The translations under genes and the position numbers were made by a program. DNA of 64,000 bases from Whalleya microplaca (taxonomy: Eukaryota > Ascomycota > Sordariomycetes > Xylariales > Xylariaceae): NCBI GenBank assembly GCA_022497155.1, contig MU385722.1, forward strand, positions 186,001 to 250,000, read 5' to 3'. The notes beneath the pieces were generated by a model, which had not been told where the DNA came from, searched no databases, and saw nothing but the letters and a program-made list of their open reading frames with translations. This document shows positions 20,092 through 32,484 of the stretch, one piece after another. How positions within the stretch are numbered: the stretch's first letter is position 1; each line of letters starts with the position of its first letter.

Positions 20092-23000
20092 ATGAGCAAC
20101 GCTATGCGAGACTTGATTATCGGGGAGGCCGAACTCGATGATGAGGAAGATGACGAGTCGTTTGACGAGGAGACCGGCGAAGCTAGGGAGAGGCCTCGAA
20201 ACGGAAACGGGAACATGGATGACTCGAGCGAAGAAGATGAGGATGATGATGACGAGGAAGAAGCCCGAAAAGTGCGTTGCGCGCATCCTCCATGATTACT
20301 GTGCATTTCCTATTGTCACATGGCTAACCACACATTGTCTTGCAGATTCGGGAAGGATTCATTGTAGACGAGGACGAAGATGAAGATGAAGACATCGCAG
20401 AAGACTCGGATGAACAGCGCAAACGAAAGAAGCGCAAGCGCCGTCAGGAGCGGGAAGAGGAAGCCCAGTTAGATGAGGAAGATCTCGATCTTATTGGTGA
20501 ATCCATCCCCGAATGGGAGCGCAAGCAGCCTTCGCAGGTACGAGATACACGCTTTTGGTTGACAGGCCATTTCTAACAAAGCCGTACAGAGCAAATTCAA
20601 GCGCCTAAAGCGTGGTCACAGAGATGATGACGCTCGCGGCCCTGAGCGACGTGGTCTCGACGACATGTTCGACGACGAAGAAGACGAAGTCGCTGACGAA
20701 CGACCGTACGGCCGTCCAAACCATCGCGCCGCTGTTGACGAATTCGACGGATTCATCGAAGAGGACTTTCCCGAAGATGAAGACGAACGCTTGCGTCAAA
20801 TGGAAGACGAGGAGGTTGCTCGACCCCGCGAAAAGGGCCTGGCTGGCCACATTATCGATCGCACCGGGCTTGACAAGGACGCCCTAGAGGATATGGAGGC
20901 CATTTTCGGAAATGGAGAGGACTACCAATGGGCTTTGGAGGACGAAGAAGACGAGGAAGAGAGACAGCGAGAGGAGCAGACCCTCGAACTCAAGGATGTC
21001 TTCGAGCCCTCTCAACTTGCCGAGAAACTCCTGACGGATGAGGATAACGAGATACGTTTCAGTGACGAACCTGAACGATTCCAACTCGACCGCAAACCTT
21101 TTAAGCAACTGCAAATCACGGCCGACCAGTTCAAGGAAGAGTCTCTTTGGATTGCGAATTTGATGTGGCCAAAGAAACAACTTTCTAGTGATCTCCATGG
21201 CCCCTTCCAGAAAGCTGTGGGCAAAGTTCTCGAATACTTCGTTGTCGAGGAGCTCGAGGTCCCTTACGTGTTTCAGCATCGCAAAGACTATCTGATCCAC
21301 GCCCGCAAGACCCGAAATCCCGAGCACCGTGATGATCCCGAAGCGCCTGAGTATATCGTCAATGCGGAGAAGCTTCTTACGCAGGACGACCTTTGGCGAA
21401 TCCTCGAGTTGGATATCAAGTTCCGATCATTGATAGAGAAACGCAATGCTCTCGAAAAAGGTTACGATAATCTTCGGGAGGTCGCTCAAGTCACCGATGA
21501 TATGATCCCCGAAATGATAGTGCAAGCTGTCAACATGGAGGAACTTCAAGATGTGCAAGACTACATCAACTTCCAATATACCTCCCAGCTGAAGGATATT
21601 GCGGCTATGAATGGAACAGCTAAGGGAACCAAGCGGCCAGGTGCGAAGTCCTCAGTATTTGACCGCGTTCGCAAAAGCAAAGCCTACAGATTTGTCAAGG
21701 CCTACGGTATTTCCCCTGACCGACTCGCACAAAATGCTCTTCGAGAAGGCAAGAAAGTGATCGCGGATGACGAGCAGAGCTTGCCAATCGACCTCGCGGA
21801 TAGTCTCACCGACAGCGATTTCCCTACTGGCGATTCAGTCCTTTACCAGGCAAGGCATATGTATGCCGAAGAGCTGTTCATGAGCCCAAGAATGCGGAAG
21901 CATTTCAGAACGAACTTTTACATGATGGGCGAGGTTAGCTGCCATAGAACAGAGAAGGGCCTCCGGAGGATCGATGACTCGCATCCGTATTACGAGATCA
22001 AATATCTGATCAACCAGACCATTGGTGATCTTGCACGCCGGCCGGAGCTATTTCTGAAGATGATGAGGGCTGAGGAGGAAGGCTTAATCGAAGTCAAGCT
22101 CCGATTGCAGAATGAACGAGAGTTCCGGCGCCAATTACATGCTGAATTTGCGTCAGACAACTACAGTGAACTTGCAGATGCCTGGAACGACGAGCGTCTC
22201 AAAGTTCTAGATATCGCTTTCGCAAAGCTCGAGAGGGTAGTAGCTAAAGGAGTTAAAGATTCCTTGCGAACAGCATGTCAAGAAGAGCTCTTGAAATTCT
22301 GCCGCGAAGAGTATTCCAAGAGACTTGATCAGGCACCGTACAAGCCGAAGGGTATGGTCTTGGGTACTACACCCCGCGTCCTTGCTTTATCTAATGGCAT
22401 GGGAGACCCTTCCCGAGACCCAATATTCTGGGCATGGCTTGAAGAGGACGGACGTGTTGTCGAACACGGCAAGTTCGGGAATCTAGTTCGGGATGAGAGT
22501 CAACGGGATGCATTCGTTGAGCTTATCGAGCGCAGGAAGCCGGATGTCATTGGCGTCAGTGGCTTTTCGACTGATACGCACCGACTGGTTCGCGACTTGG
22601 AAAGCCTCGTCAGCGAGAAGAGCCTGATGGGCCCTGAATATGAAGACCCAGATGCCGACGATTACCGGGCTGACTTACTGGAAGTGGTGGTTGTCAATGA
22701 TGAAGTTGCAAGGCTCTATAAAGACAGCCCACGTGCACAGAGCGATCACCCGAGCCTGGGTTCGAATACCCGCTATTGTATTGCACTAGCGAGATACGTC
22801 CAGAATCCGATGAAGGAGTATGCGGCCCTTGGCAAGAACGTTACCTCTTTGCTTTTCAACCCCTGCCAGCACCTTTTGCCTCAGGAGAAGTTGTTGAAGT
22901 GCCTCGAGACATCCATGGTTGATATGGTGAACCTGTGTGGAGTCGAGATCAACGACGCCGTTAGTGACGCATACACAGCTAACCTTCTTCCTTACGTCGC

Positions 23001-24560
23001 CGGCCTTGGGCCTCGCAAAGCGACTAGTGTCATCAAGGCCATCAACACTAACGGTGGAGTGGTCAGCTCGCGAGATGAGCTTGTCGGCGACCCGGACAAC
23101 AACAAGGTGCCAGTAGTTGGCCCCCGAGTTTGGAACAACTGTGCTAGTTTCCTCTACATCGAATACGATGCCACAAATCCCACATCAGAGCCCCTAGATA
23201 ACACACGTGTCCATCCTGAAGATTACGAACTTGGTCGCAAGATGGCTGCAGACGCCCTCGAGTTAGACGAGGAAGATGTCAAGGCTGAAACGGACGAGAA
23301 CGGGGCCGGTGCCATTGTCCGCAAACTGTTCAGGGAGGATGAGCAAGAAAAAGTCAACGAACTCATTCTTGAAGAATATGCTGAGCAGTTGGAGAAGAAC
23401 TATAGTCAGAGAAAGCGAGCTACGCTAGAGACTATCAGAGCGGAGCTACAGGCACCATACGAAGAGCTCCGTCGAAACTTTAGCAGCCTCACCCCTGATC
23501 AGATATTTATGATGTTCACCGGTGAAACTAAAGAGACTCTTGCGGAAGGCATGATCGTGCCAATTAATTTGAGAGTGGTTAAAGACGATTTCGCCATCGC
23601 CAGGCTTGACTGCGGTATTGAAGGCCGAATCGAGGCTCACGAAGTTAGCCACCGAAGCAACTCCTCTATCCGAGACGTACTCCACGTCAGTCAGACTGTT
23701 CAGGCTAAGATTATGGAACTGAACCGCAAAGACTTTCTGGCCAAGCTCACGGTGCGTGAGGACCAACTACGACGACCCTACAAGAGGCACAATGATCACG
23801 ATCGTGGAACTTGGGACTTCAGACTCGAGGATGACGACAAAGATGCTTTGCGGGAGAAAGATAAGGTCACCGGCCGCACGCAGCGAGTCATCAAGCATCC
23901 CTTGTTCAGACCTTTCAACTCGACGCAAGCCGAGGAATATCTGGGCTCTCAAGCGTCGGGAGACGTCATCATTCGACCGTCATCAAAGGGGAATGACCAC
24001 CTCACAGTCACTTGGAAAGTCGCGGATGGCGTCTTCCAGCACATCGACGTTCTCGAGCTCCAGAAGGAGACGGAGTTCTCGGTGGGCAAGACACTGCGCG
24101 TCGGCAGTAAATACGTGTACTCGGATCTGGATGAGCTGATCGTGGACCACGTTAAGGCGATGGCTAAGAAAGTCGACGAATTGATGGGCCACGAGAAGTT
24201 CAAGAAGGGAAGCCTCGCAGATCTCGGTAAGTACTCCAAAACTTCAACATATTGATGATAATTATAGAGGCAAATGCTTATCATAATCCCACAGAAAAAT
24301 GGCTGACTTCGTACTCGGACGCCAACCCGAACCGGTCGATCTACCTGTTCTGCATCAACCCGAAGCACCCGGGCTACTTCTACCTGTGCTTCAAGGCCAG
24401 CAAGACGTCGCCGATCGGCATGTGGCACGTCAAGGTGATCCCGAACGCGTTCGAGATGATGAAGAACCCGTACCCGGACATGCGGGCGCTCTGCAACGGC
24501 TTCAAGCTGCGCTTCAACAGCGAGGTCAGCAGGATGCAACAGCAGCAGGTGAGGAGATAA
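20092..24560 (+). CDS. spt6: Transcription elongation factor / histone chaperone Spt6
   Basis: Four exons: 20092-20271, 20346-20537, 20590-24226 and 24295-24560, giving 1424 aa; introns are GT..AG and in frame. Domain order matches Spt6. There is a very acidic N-terminus (about residues 1-220, with DEDEDEDED), then a helix-turn-helix core and a YqgF-like RNase-H fold. A helix-hairpin-helix follows ([19 protein letters not shown], about residue 923), then an S1 domain ([11 protein letters not shown].., about 1105). The C-terminus carries tandem SH2 domains, the first starting about residue 1225 with the phosphate-binding arginine in DVIIRPSS. Spt6 travels with RNA polymerase II, binds the phosphorylated Rpb1 linker through the SH2 pair, and reassembles nucleosomes. 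The final exon ends soon after MQQQQ at a CAG/GTGAGG that is itself a good donor, so a short further exon (acceptor near 24703) is possible. Confidence 0.95.
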
Positions 24561-25206
24561 GGAGACACGGTTTATTAATACGAGTTCTTTCTCCTGGGGG
24601 AGAGAGAGAGTGCTTCACTGCATTGCATGTATATCGAGAAAATTACTACTACATCTGGCTTTGGTGGTGGAAGCTGGACTGTTGTTGCTATTGCTTATTT
24701 CAGAAAAAGGCGCTGGCCTCCATGGCTTCGGAGAGGGGAGGCGTGCGTTGCGTTGCGTTACTGCTGCGTTCGCGTTTGATCTCTGATCTTTGATTAATAT
24801 GAGACGGTCACTTAGATGGCATGGCGGCTTTAGCCTAACTCTCAGATAGATTTAGGAAGCCGAATGACATAATTCTCACCCGACTTGCCCGCCTTAGCGT
24901 CTCCCTGCTAGTAGACATGAATTTGATTACCGGCTACTTAAACCGAACTATCGTGAGGTTGGTCACATGGACGCATTGAAATCTACAGTCCGTTCATAAA
25001 GCCGGCGCTATGCAGGCAACCGAAGCATAACCTACGTATTTATTCACTTATGGCATAAATAGGTACATAGTAGTTGTAAGGCTGATTCAGCTAGGATTAT
25101 TCTTCTGTAATATGACAGCATCAGCCGAGGCGGACGGAACGGGCGGGCAATGCTGGAGCTGGGCTAAAATAATTCATAAGCCGAGCTACAGAATACAAAA
25201 ATAGAC

Positions 25207-25251
<45 letters not shown>

Positions 25252-25886
25252 GGAGGGAAATTGGGAGACCTGGCAACATCGTTTTCCCAACAAGTCACTG
25301 GTTGATGGATGATTCGCTTTGCATAGCATTGAACCATTCCCATCCAATTTATTGAACTGCATTAGGTATGTATGTCCACATATGTAACAAGGCGAAACGA
25401 TGATTGACTGACGAATGAAAAGGCGGACATTGCCATCGGGAAAGCGGTGTTTATTTCAATTTTGTTTACTACGTAGGCAGCCTAGGTAACAGATAAGGTA
25501 GACCGCCCCCAATACCACCCCCAATACCGCCCAGCCCGCCGTACCGACTTTTACTTACACCGTGGCTTATTATACCGACGCGGGCTGACGGGATTTATGA
25601 ACATCTTTCGCCGGCCTGCCTGTGAGACTGACTGTGAGACTGACTTGACAGGCAACCGCGCGTTGCCAGCTTTCAACTGATTCAAGTTCGACAGACTGTG
25701 CACCTAGCGGCTCTAGCGGCGGCGACGTTAATTGAATTTGACCCTTTTTCTTTTTTTCTTTTTTTTTTTCTGCTTTCTACAAGCAGGGGATGAGTGCATC
25801 AGTTGCCACACCCTACCTGTTCTGAGTACACCTAGCTAGGTACACGCCAATACTGTTAGACCAACCATCATTTGCGACACTCGAAA
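24561..25886. other. Intergenic region between SPT6 and the Osh3 gene
   Basis: About 1.3 kb. It contains the 35-nt poly(A) run listed separately and CCAATACC.CCCCCAATACCGCCC direct repeats at about 25508-25535. A T-rich pyrimidine tract (25741-25770) lies about 120 bp upstream of the next gene. No open frame of interest. Confidence 0.5.
25215..25249 (+). repeat. Poly(A) tract of 35 nt
   Basis: Uninterrupted run of 35 A, preceded by ACAAAAATTT. It could be slippage-expanded or the tail of a decayed retroposed sequence. I see no target-site duplication or retroelement body upstream. Confidence 0.9.
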
Positions 25887-28800
25887 ATGGCGGGAATAGA
25901 ACAGCTGGAAATCCACAGCAAGGTATGTTCTGTTGCTCTTGCTTAATTCTTTAGTAAATCAGGATAAACTCGTTTTCCAATTTGCAGTCTTAGTTTCGCT
26001 GTCCTACGGTGAAGAGAGAGAGAGAGAGAGAGAGAGAGCTAATGCGTATCGATATAGTCGTATATTGTACGATGGGTGAAAGTCGACGAAGGCCATACCA
26101 TCTCGTGGAGCGTCCAGCCACACAAGAAGTCGATGTGAATAAAAGACCCCTTATCCCTCCTATGACGACATTGTATCCCGAATACTGACCCGATACCTCT
26201 TTACTAGCAACTTCGGCATCGTCAAGCACCCAGGCACCGGCGGATCGAACCCAGCCTCGAACCCAGATGGCCCCAGTAGCACGTTCGAACATGTCGACGC
26301 GAGTGGACAGCCGGGGAAGGGCGGCCGCTTCGGCAAGAAAGATGCCAGCACTGCGCAAGACCAATTGGCTAGCAAAGGGTTCATCCCCATCAAGTGGCAT
26401 GGCAAGTGTGAGGCCGACAAAGTATCCATGGGGACCTACGACGTGGTAAAGGGGCACGGGGGGATGTACGGCCTGATATTCGACAACACCTTTTCGAAAC
26501 AGACGTCGAAGACTGCAACCTTCGTGCTTCTCACCTATCCAACTGGTGCACCGCCGCAGGGGTCACATCTTCCCAACCTCCAGGCCCAGTCTTCTGGCCA
26601 TCACACAAATGCGAGTAGGACGAGTTTGGGAAAGGTTGGCCTGCACCAAGGCGCTGCCCTCGAGTCTACGGACAGTTTACAAAGTCACACGGCTGGCACC
26701 GGCCAGAAACCCAAGTCCATTGGGGGCCGTAGCGAGGGAGGGACTACGTTTACGGGCACTCTGATGAAGAGGCGGAGAAAGAAGGGACAGGGCAATGCGC
26801 GGAGATTCTTCTCTTTGGATTACTCGTCTTGCACATTGTCCTACTATCATAACAGGAATTCTTCTGCACTCCGAGGCGCAATCCCCCTGAGCCTGGCCGC
26901 GATCGCTGCCGACGAGCGGCGGAGGGAAATCAGCATCGATTCCGGAGCCGAAGTTTGGCATCTTAGGGCGAGCAACGCCAAGGAATTCAACGAATGGGCA
27001 CGCGCTCTGGAAAAGGCGAGCAGGATCGCCCGAGGACTGGAGCCCGCGTACGAGCCTTCTGTGAAGAGGCTGACCGTGGCCAGCCCGACGTCAGTCAATC
27101 CACCGAACACGGCGCAGGAGGAGGACAGAGAATGGCAACAAGTCGAGGCCCTCGTTAGCCGCCTCGTCGGCACGCGGGATGCCCTGCGTCGCCTAGTTAA
27201 AGACATGACCGTGCAAAAGCTGCCCCAGCAGCGTCCGGCGAGCTCTCACCTGTCACCAGCTTCACCAGCGATCTCGGAAAACAGCGATGGTTATTTTGCC
27301 CAACCAGCAGGGGAGAGGCGTTCGTTCTGGAAGCGCAAGACGAGCGCCTCGCCCATGACGCCGATGGCGGGATCTGCTCTGGCCGTGCCCCAGTCGAACC
27401 TGGCTTCCGCAGTGAAGCCAAATGGGTCGTCGGCAACGTCCAATCCCAACCACGCGGAGCACGACGAGCAGAATGCACAGGAGCACTGCGCGGCGCTTCT
27501 CAGCGACCTGGACACCGTGGTCACGGAATTCACCAACGTAATATCTAATAGCAAGCGGCGGCGGATTCCCATGCCGAAATCCTCGACGTCGAGGATGAGC
27601 ATGGAATCGACCGCATCCACCGACGAATTCTTCGACGCCGAGGCAGGAGAGGCCGAGAATAAGGGTCAGGTCATGATGATCAATCGGCGTGGAAGCGAGG
27701 TGGATTCTCACGAATCAGAGGAAGATGACGAAACCATTGACGATTCGTCTACGGTATCATCCGCGGAGGCCGACGAACCTGTTATTAGCAAGACCGGCAC
27801 GGCCGCTCTCTTCCCGGCAAAGCCCAAGTCGCTTTCTCCCTTGCCAGTCGACATTGCCGTGGACCGCCGAACCACAATTCCCCCAGCGACTGTGCTTCCA
27901 CCGAGCCTTATCGCTTTCGTCCGCAAAAACGTGGGCAAGGATCTCAGTACTATTAGTATGCCGGTATCCTCTAACGAGCCCATATCACTCCTCCAGCGTG
28001 TTGCAGAGCAACTCGAGTACGCTCAACTGCTGGACAAAGCAGCGGAACTGAACACGCCCCGGGACCGTCTGCTCTACGTGACGGCCTTCGCCGTCTCGCA
28101 GTTCAGCGTCAACCGCACGAAAGAGCGCGCCATCCGCAAGCCCTTCAACCCGCTCCTGGGCGAGACCTTCGAGCTCCTGCGCACGGAGGGCGAGGTCCCC
28201 GGCGGCTTCCGGCTGATCGTGGAGAAGGTGACGCACCGCCCCGTGCGCCTCGCGATGCAGGCGGACGCGGCGGCGTGGTCGTTCACGCAGAGTCCGGCGC
28301 CGACGCAGAAGTTCTGGGGCAAGAGCGCGGAGCTGACGACGGAGGGGCGCGTGCGCGTGGCGCTGCGCCTCCCCGACGGCACCGACGAGCTGTACTCGTG
28401 GGACATCGCGACCATGTTCCTGCGCAACGTCGTCATGGGCGAGAAGTACGTCGAGCCCGTCGGCACCATGACGGTGTGCAACGACAGCACCGGCGCCAAG
28501 GCCGCCATCGAGTTCAAGTCCAAGGGCATGTTCGGCGGCCGCAGCGAGGACGTCCAGGTCGAGTGCTTCGACGCCGGCGGCGCGCCCACGGGGACCGGGC
28601 TCACGGGCAACTGGACGGCGTCCCTGCGCGTCGTCGAGGCGGGCAAGCCCACGGGCCAGGAGCTCTGGAAGGTCGGGCAGCTCGTGCCGAATGCCCCCAA
28701 CACGTACGGGCTCACGGCGTTCGCCGCGTCGCTGAACGAGGTCACGGCGGTGGAGAAGGGCCGCCTGCCCCCCACGGACTCCCGCCTGCGCCCCGACCAG

Positions 28801-29064
28801 CGGCTCGCGGAGCAGGGCAAGCTCGACGACGCCGAGGCCTGGAAGGTGCGGCTCGAGGAGGCGCAGCGCGCGCGGCGGAAGGCGCTCGAGGACCGCGGCG
28901 AGGAGCACCGGCCGCGGTGGTTCGTCAAGGCCGCGGAGGCGGAGGAGGGGGGTGGTGGTGGGGAGGAGCTGTGGAGGCTGAGGCATGGGAGGGAGGGGTA
29001 TTGGGATGAGAGGGCGCGGGGGGAGTGGAAGGGGGTCGAGAAGATCTTTGATGTCCCGGAGTAG
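25887..29064 (+). CDS. osh3: Oxysterol-binding protein homologue, Osh3 class (GOLD-PH-ORD)
   Basis: Three exons: 25887-25922, 26058-26134 and 26208-29064, giving 989 aa. The first two exons are short and were found from the family N-terminus: exon 1 ends MAGIEQLEIHSK, exon 2 gives SYIVRWVKVDEGHTISWSV, then NFGIVKH. Domains are an N-terminal GOLD-like part (1-150), a PH domain (about 218-310, GTLMKRRRKKGQGNARRFF), a Ser-rich linker with an FFAT-like motif EFFDAEA at E511, and the OSBP lipid-transfer domain (about 630-960). The ORD holds KPFNPLLGETFEL and VEKVTHRPVRL, the Osh3-type variant of the EQVSHHPP signature. It would move sterol or phosphoinositide lipids at ER-plasma membrane contacts, binding VAP/Scs2 by the FFAT. 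The 3' half is strongly GC-biased. Intron 1 holds an AG microsatellite. Confidence 0.92.
26013..26038 (+). repeat. AG microsatellite, 13 units, in Osh3 intron 1
   Basis: Perfect (AG)13 within the first intron, upstream of the branch-like GCTAATG and the acceptor at 26057. Confidence 0.95.
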
Positions 29065-29115
29065 GGGGTAGGGGGTAGAGAAAGATGAGATGGATAGATA
29101 GATAGAGGGACGAAG

Positions 29116-29117
<2 letters not shown>

Positions 29118-29155
<38 letters not shown>
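29118..29155 (+). repeat. AG microsatellite, 19 units, in Osh3 3' flank
   Basis: Perfect (AG)19 about 55 bp after the Osh3 stop codon, probably in the 3' UTR. A GAGGAACA direct repeat follows. Confidence 0.95.
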
Positions 29156-29158
<3 letters not shown>

Positions 29159-30447
29159 CAGAGAGGAACAGAGATATAGATGTGTGTATGCATTGAGGCA
29201 GTGTGCCGAGCGAGCGAGCGGCATGGCGTGGCGTGGCGTGGCATATGTATGTGGAAGCGATTTGAAATTTCTCCGTGTTTTTCTATAGAACCCGAAACAA
29301 AACACATCACGATTGGCATTTTCATTCTGCGTGTGGGCACGGGTACGGGGAAGTAGAGCTGCCTGCTGCTTACCTCAATATCTACCTCTATATACATACT
29401 GGAGGTAGATATATGTTGGGTTGGGCCGGGGATATGGGATAGATGGGATAGAAGGACATAAGGCAAGCCAGGTTGTGGCTTAGAGCATGTATAGACAGAC
29501 TTGAATCAATTTGCTGGGCGATTGACTTATAAGATACATATATCACATATTTACATCTTGTGTACTTTGGTCAGATCTAAGTATGGCTTGCACCGTATGT
29601 GTTTGAATATTCTAATTCAAGTACAGTCGCCTGTCATTAGTCCAAAGAGCAATTAGGTTGGCATTTTGACGGATATACGTGTAGTCGTTCTAGACGCTCT
29701 CAGCACATCTAGAACTGGAATATGTATGTGATAAATTTCTAGAGTCGACACTCTTCACGAGTGTTGTTATCATGATGTCCAACCCCCCTAGGCCCCCCAT
29801 ATGCATCTAAACATTGGCTAGGTTCATATCTATTGTCCTTACTCCTGGTCCTGTCGCTTCTTCTCGGGTGTTGGAGGTGAGGAGGTTCATTAATATCAAG
29901 GTATCTTATTTTGGTATTCGAGGGGGTTTTCTTCTTCTTCTTTTCTTTTTTTACCCCCTTCATCTCTTTTATCTCTCTGGTGTCTAGCAATAGATCGTAT
30001 CATGTAACAAGAGTTAATATCTCATATAGCCCTCTAGTTTTTAACTGACTTATATTAAAGTAATAAGGTCGATGAATTAGTAGCTTATTCTTTATATTTG
30101 AGTCCTAGATCCAGACAATACATAAGCACAGAATGGATTATTAGTTACATGTATGAAACTTACTCGTGTAGTCCCTTCGACTAGTACACACGAATATGGC
30201 ACTGCGTTGCCTTTATGAATCCTAGCTGCTCTTCTCTTATCAACGCGATGCTACTCTGTACCGTCGAGATGGTACCATGGTGGGGCCAATGGATGCTTTT
30301 CAGCCGAGGAATCTGTAAACACGAGGATCGCCGATAAGATGTAACGTTCTTTCAGGGTGGATATCTACATATTATACATACTAAAGTCGATCTCCAACTT
30401 CACCTTTGGTGCGGGGAACTAGGTAGGCATGGTGGTGTTCTAGAGAT
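29156..30447. other. Intergenic region upstream of the beta-galactosidase gene
   Basis: About 1.3 kb, AT-rich, with simple sequence (GCGTG repeats near 29222, TTCTTC run near 29930). No gene seen. Confidence 0.5.
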
Positions 30448-30457
30448 TTATATAATA
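30448..30457 (+). promoter_or_regulatory. TATA-like element of the GH35 gene
   Basis: TTTATATAAT lies about 90 bp before the ATG at 30544. Position and sequence only. Confidence 0.4.
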
Positions 30458-30543
30458 GCCTATTGGGCGAACTACTTAATACCAACGACACTTCAAGATA
30501 TCTAGCATCTAAGGTCATAGGACACTTGAACCTTCAAGTCAGA

Positions 30544-32484
30544 ATGCGATGGTATCAGACTCTACTATGCCTTTTGGCTACTGTACTCCCAGCAGGAGTT
30601 TGGAGTTCACCGTCTCCGACACAATCAGCAGCTGCGCCAGCTTTCACGTATGATAGGAATTCGTTCTACTTAAATGACGAACCATTCGTCATCATTGGAG
30701 GGCAGATAGATCCCCAGAGGATCCCGCCAGCGTATTGGCGAGACCGGTTGTTGAAAGCCAGAGCGATGGGACTGAATACCATCTTCAGCTATATCTACTG
30801 GAACCTTCTAGAGCCAAGTCGAGGTCAATGGCTCAATACCGAAGAGATCAACAATATTGCCAAATTCTTCCAAATTGCTCAGGAAGAAGGACTGAGCGTC
30901 ATACTGAGGCCGGGCCCTTACATCTGCGGCGAGCGCGAATGGGGAGGATTCCCGGCCTGGCTCAGTCAGATACCTGGGGTTCAGGTCCGAACGTTCAACG
31001 AGCCGTTCATGGCGGCTGCGAAAAGCTACTTAGAGCGCCTCGCAGATGACTTGAAGGACCTGCAGGTAACTCGGGGAGGTCCGCTCCTCATGGTTCAAGT
31101 TGAGAACGAGTATGGGTCCTATGGGGATAACCATAATTACACTCAAGGACTGAGAGACATCCTGCTCCAAAACTTTGAAGTCCCGCTATACACAAATGAC
31201 GGCGGCGTCGATTGGACCTTGGCCGGTGGTGAAGTCCCTGGTGTATTGGCCGAGATAGACGGCGATCCGTGGTCGGGGTTCGCGGCGCGCGACAAATATA
31301 TCACGGATCCAACCGAGCTTGGTCCCCTCCTAGATGGGGAATACTACACCTTAGCCCCCGATTTCTGGGGATCGGACAATCCCCATAACACTAGTGTAGG
31401 TAGAGCTTCGCAAATAGAGCAGTTCGTCAAGGACCTCGACTACGTGCTGGGAGCCAATAACTCTATCAGTCTGTATATGTTTCACGGTGGAACGAACTTT
31501 GGATTTAGTAATGGTGCCATTTGGAAGAATTTCACGGCGGCGTTTACGACGAGTTATGACTACGGGTCCCCACTCGACGAGAGTGGTCGTACCAACGACC
31601 TGTATTTCACATTTCGTGATACGATTCAGAAGTACGTTCCTGATGGGAGTATCCCGGACCCTCCGGGGAATATCCCACTGCTCGAGATTGCCAATATTAC
31701 ACTCGCGCCGATGGCTTCGCTGTTCGATACAATGGAAAAAAAGATCTCCAGTACCTCGCCTATGACAATGGAGGAGTTTGGCCAAGCATACGGACTGATC
31801 CTCTACGAGCACCAAGCCAACGCCAGTCTCGAAGGGATCCTGCAACCAGGAGATCGAGCCAGAGATCGTGTCATAGTCTACGTGAATGGGCGACGACAGG
31901 GCGTCATTGACAGCACATACAATAAGCCGGCAGAGGTCAGTGTATCCTTGCAACCGGGCGACACACTGCAGCTCCTGGTTGAGAACCTCGGTAGGGTCGA
32001 CTACTGGTCTCGAGAATCCGGGACCTTCGTAGCTCTCGAAGACCCGTATAAAGGCATCGTGGGAGACGTGACGGTCGGATCTGAATCTGTAACCAGGTGG
32101 GACATCTACTCCATACCCCTGGACGCACCTCCCTCTGCCAGCAAGATAAGTTCCGAAGCGATTACGGCGGGCTCCCCACCGGCGTTCTTCAGTACCACTT
32201 TCCAAGTCGAGGGCGATGACAACACCGACCCAGCGGCGTTAGATACCTTCCTGGCAGTCCCGGATGGCGTGAAGGGTAATGTCTGGGTGAACGGGTTCAA
32301 CCTCGGTCGATATTGGATCATTGGCCCGCAGCAGTCTTTGTATCTTCCGGGAACCGTTCTCAAGCCCGGGGTGGAGAATGAAGTCGTTGTCCTCGAGTTG
32401 GAGCCGAATGGTGATTCCTTGACGGCTTTTGGCACGGCCGATAGACAGTGGGCGAATTATCCAGACCCTGACTATCCTAAATGA
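30544..32484 (+). CDS. Secreted beta-galactosidase, GH35
   Basis: Intronless, 646 aa. The frame is open further upstream, but the ATG at 30544 gives a clean signal peptide (WYQTLLCLLATVLPAGVWSS), so it was chosen. The GH35 signature is clear: GGQIDPQRIPPAYWRDRL, NTIFSYIYWNLLEP, then LRPGPYICGEREWGGFPAWL. The acid/base is E189 in VQVENEYGSYG and the nucleophile is E266 in LDGEYYT, spaced as in other GH35 enzymes. MFHGGTNFGFSNGA follows the barrel. A C-terminal beta-sandwich with GNVWVNGFNLGRYW is typical of the jelly-roll domains. At about 650 residues it is the short type, not the ~1000-residue fungal LacA type. It would remove terminal beta-galactose from plant cell-wall glycans outside the cell. 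N-glycosylation sequons are frequent. It is convergent with the DUF92 gene. Confidence 0.92.
   Translation: MRWYQTLLCLLATVLPAGVWSSPSPTQSAAAPAFTYDRNSFYLNDEPFVIIGGQIDPQRIPPAYWRDRLLKARAMGLNTIFSYIYWNLLEPSRGQWLNTEEINNIAKFFQIAQEEGLSVILRPGPYICGEREWGGFPAWLSQIPGVQVRTFNEPFMAAAKSYLERLADDLKDLQVTRGGPLLMVQVENEYGSYGDNHNYTQGLRDILLQNFEVPLYTNDGGVDWTLAGGEVPGVLAEIDGDPWSGFAARDKYITDPTELGPLLDGEYYTLAPDFWGSDNPHNTSVGRASQIEQFVKDLDYVLGANNSISLYMFHGGTNFGFSNGAIWKNFTAAFTTSYDYGSPLDESGRTNDLYFTFRDTIQKYVPDGSIPDPPGNIPLLEIANITLAPMASLFDTMEKKISSTSPMTMEEFGQAYGLILYEHQANASLEGILQPGDRARDRVIVYVNGRRQGVIDSTYNKPAEVSVSLQPGDTLQLLVENLGRVDYWSRESGTFVALEDPYKGIVGDVTVGSESVTRWDIYSIPLDAPPSASKISSEAITAGSPPAFFSTTFQVEGDDNTDPAALDTFLAVPDGVKGNVWVNGFNLGRYWIIGPQQSLYLPGTVLKPGVENEVVVLELEPNGDSLTAFGTADRQWANYPDPDYPK

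Noticed and set aside
25215..25249. Poly(A) run as a LINE/SINE insertion tail
   Set aside because: No element body or target-site duplication could be found around it; kept only as a simple repeat.
27985..29466. 493-codon minus-strand open frame opposite the Osh3 3' half
   Set aside because: It mirrors the strongly G/C-third-position-biased Osh3 exon, is rich in R, P and L, and has no domain; it is a shadow of the real gene.
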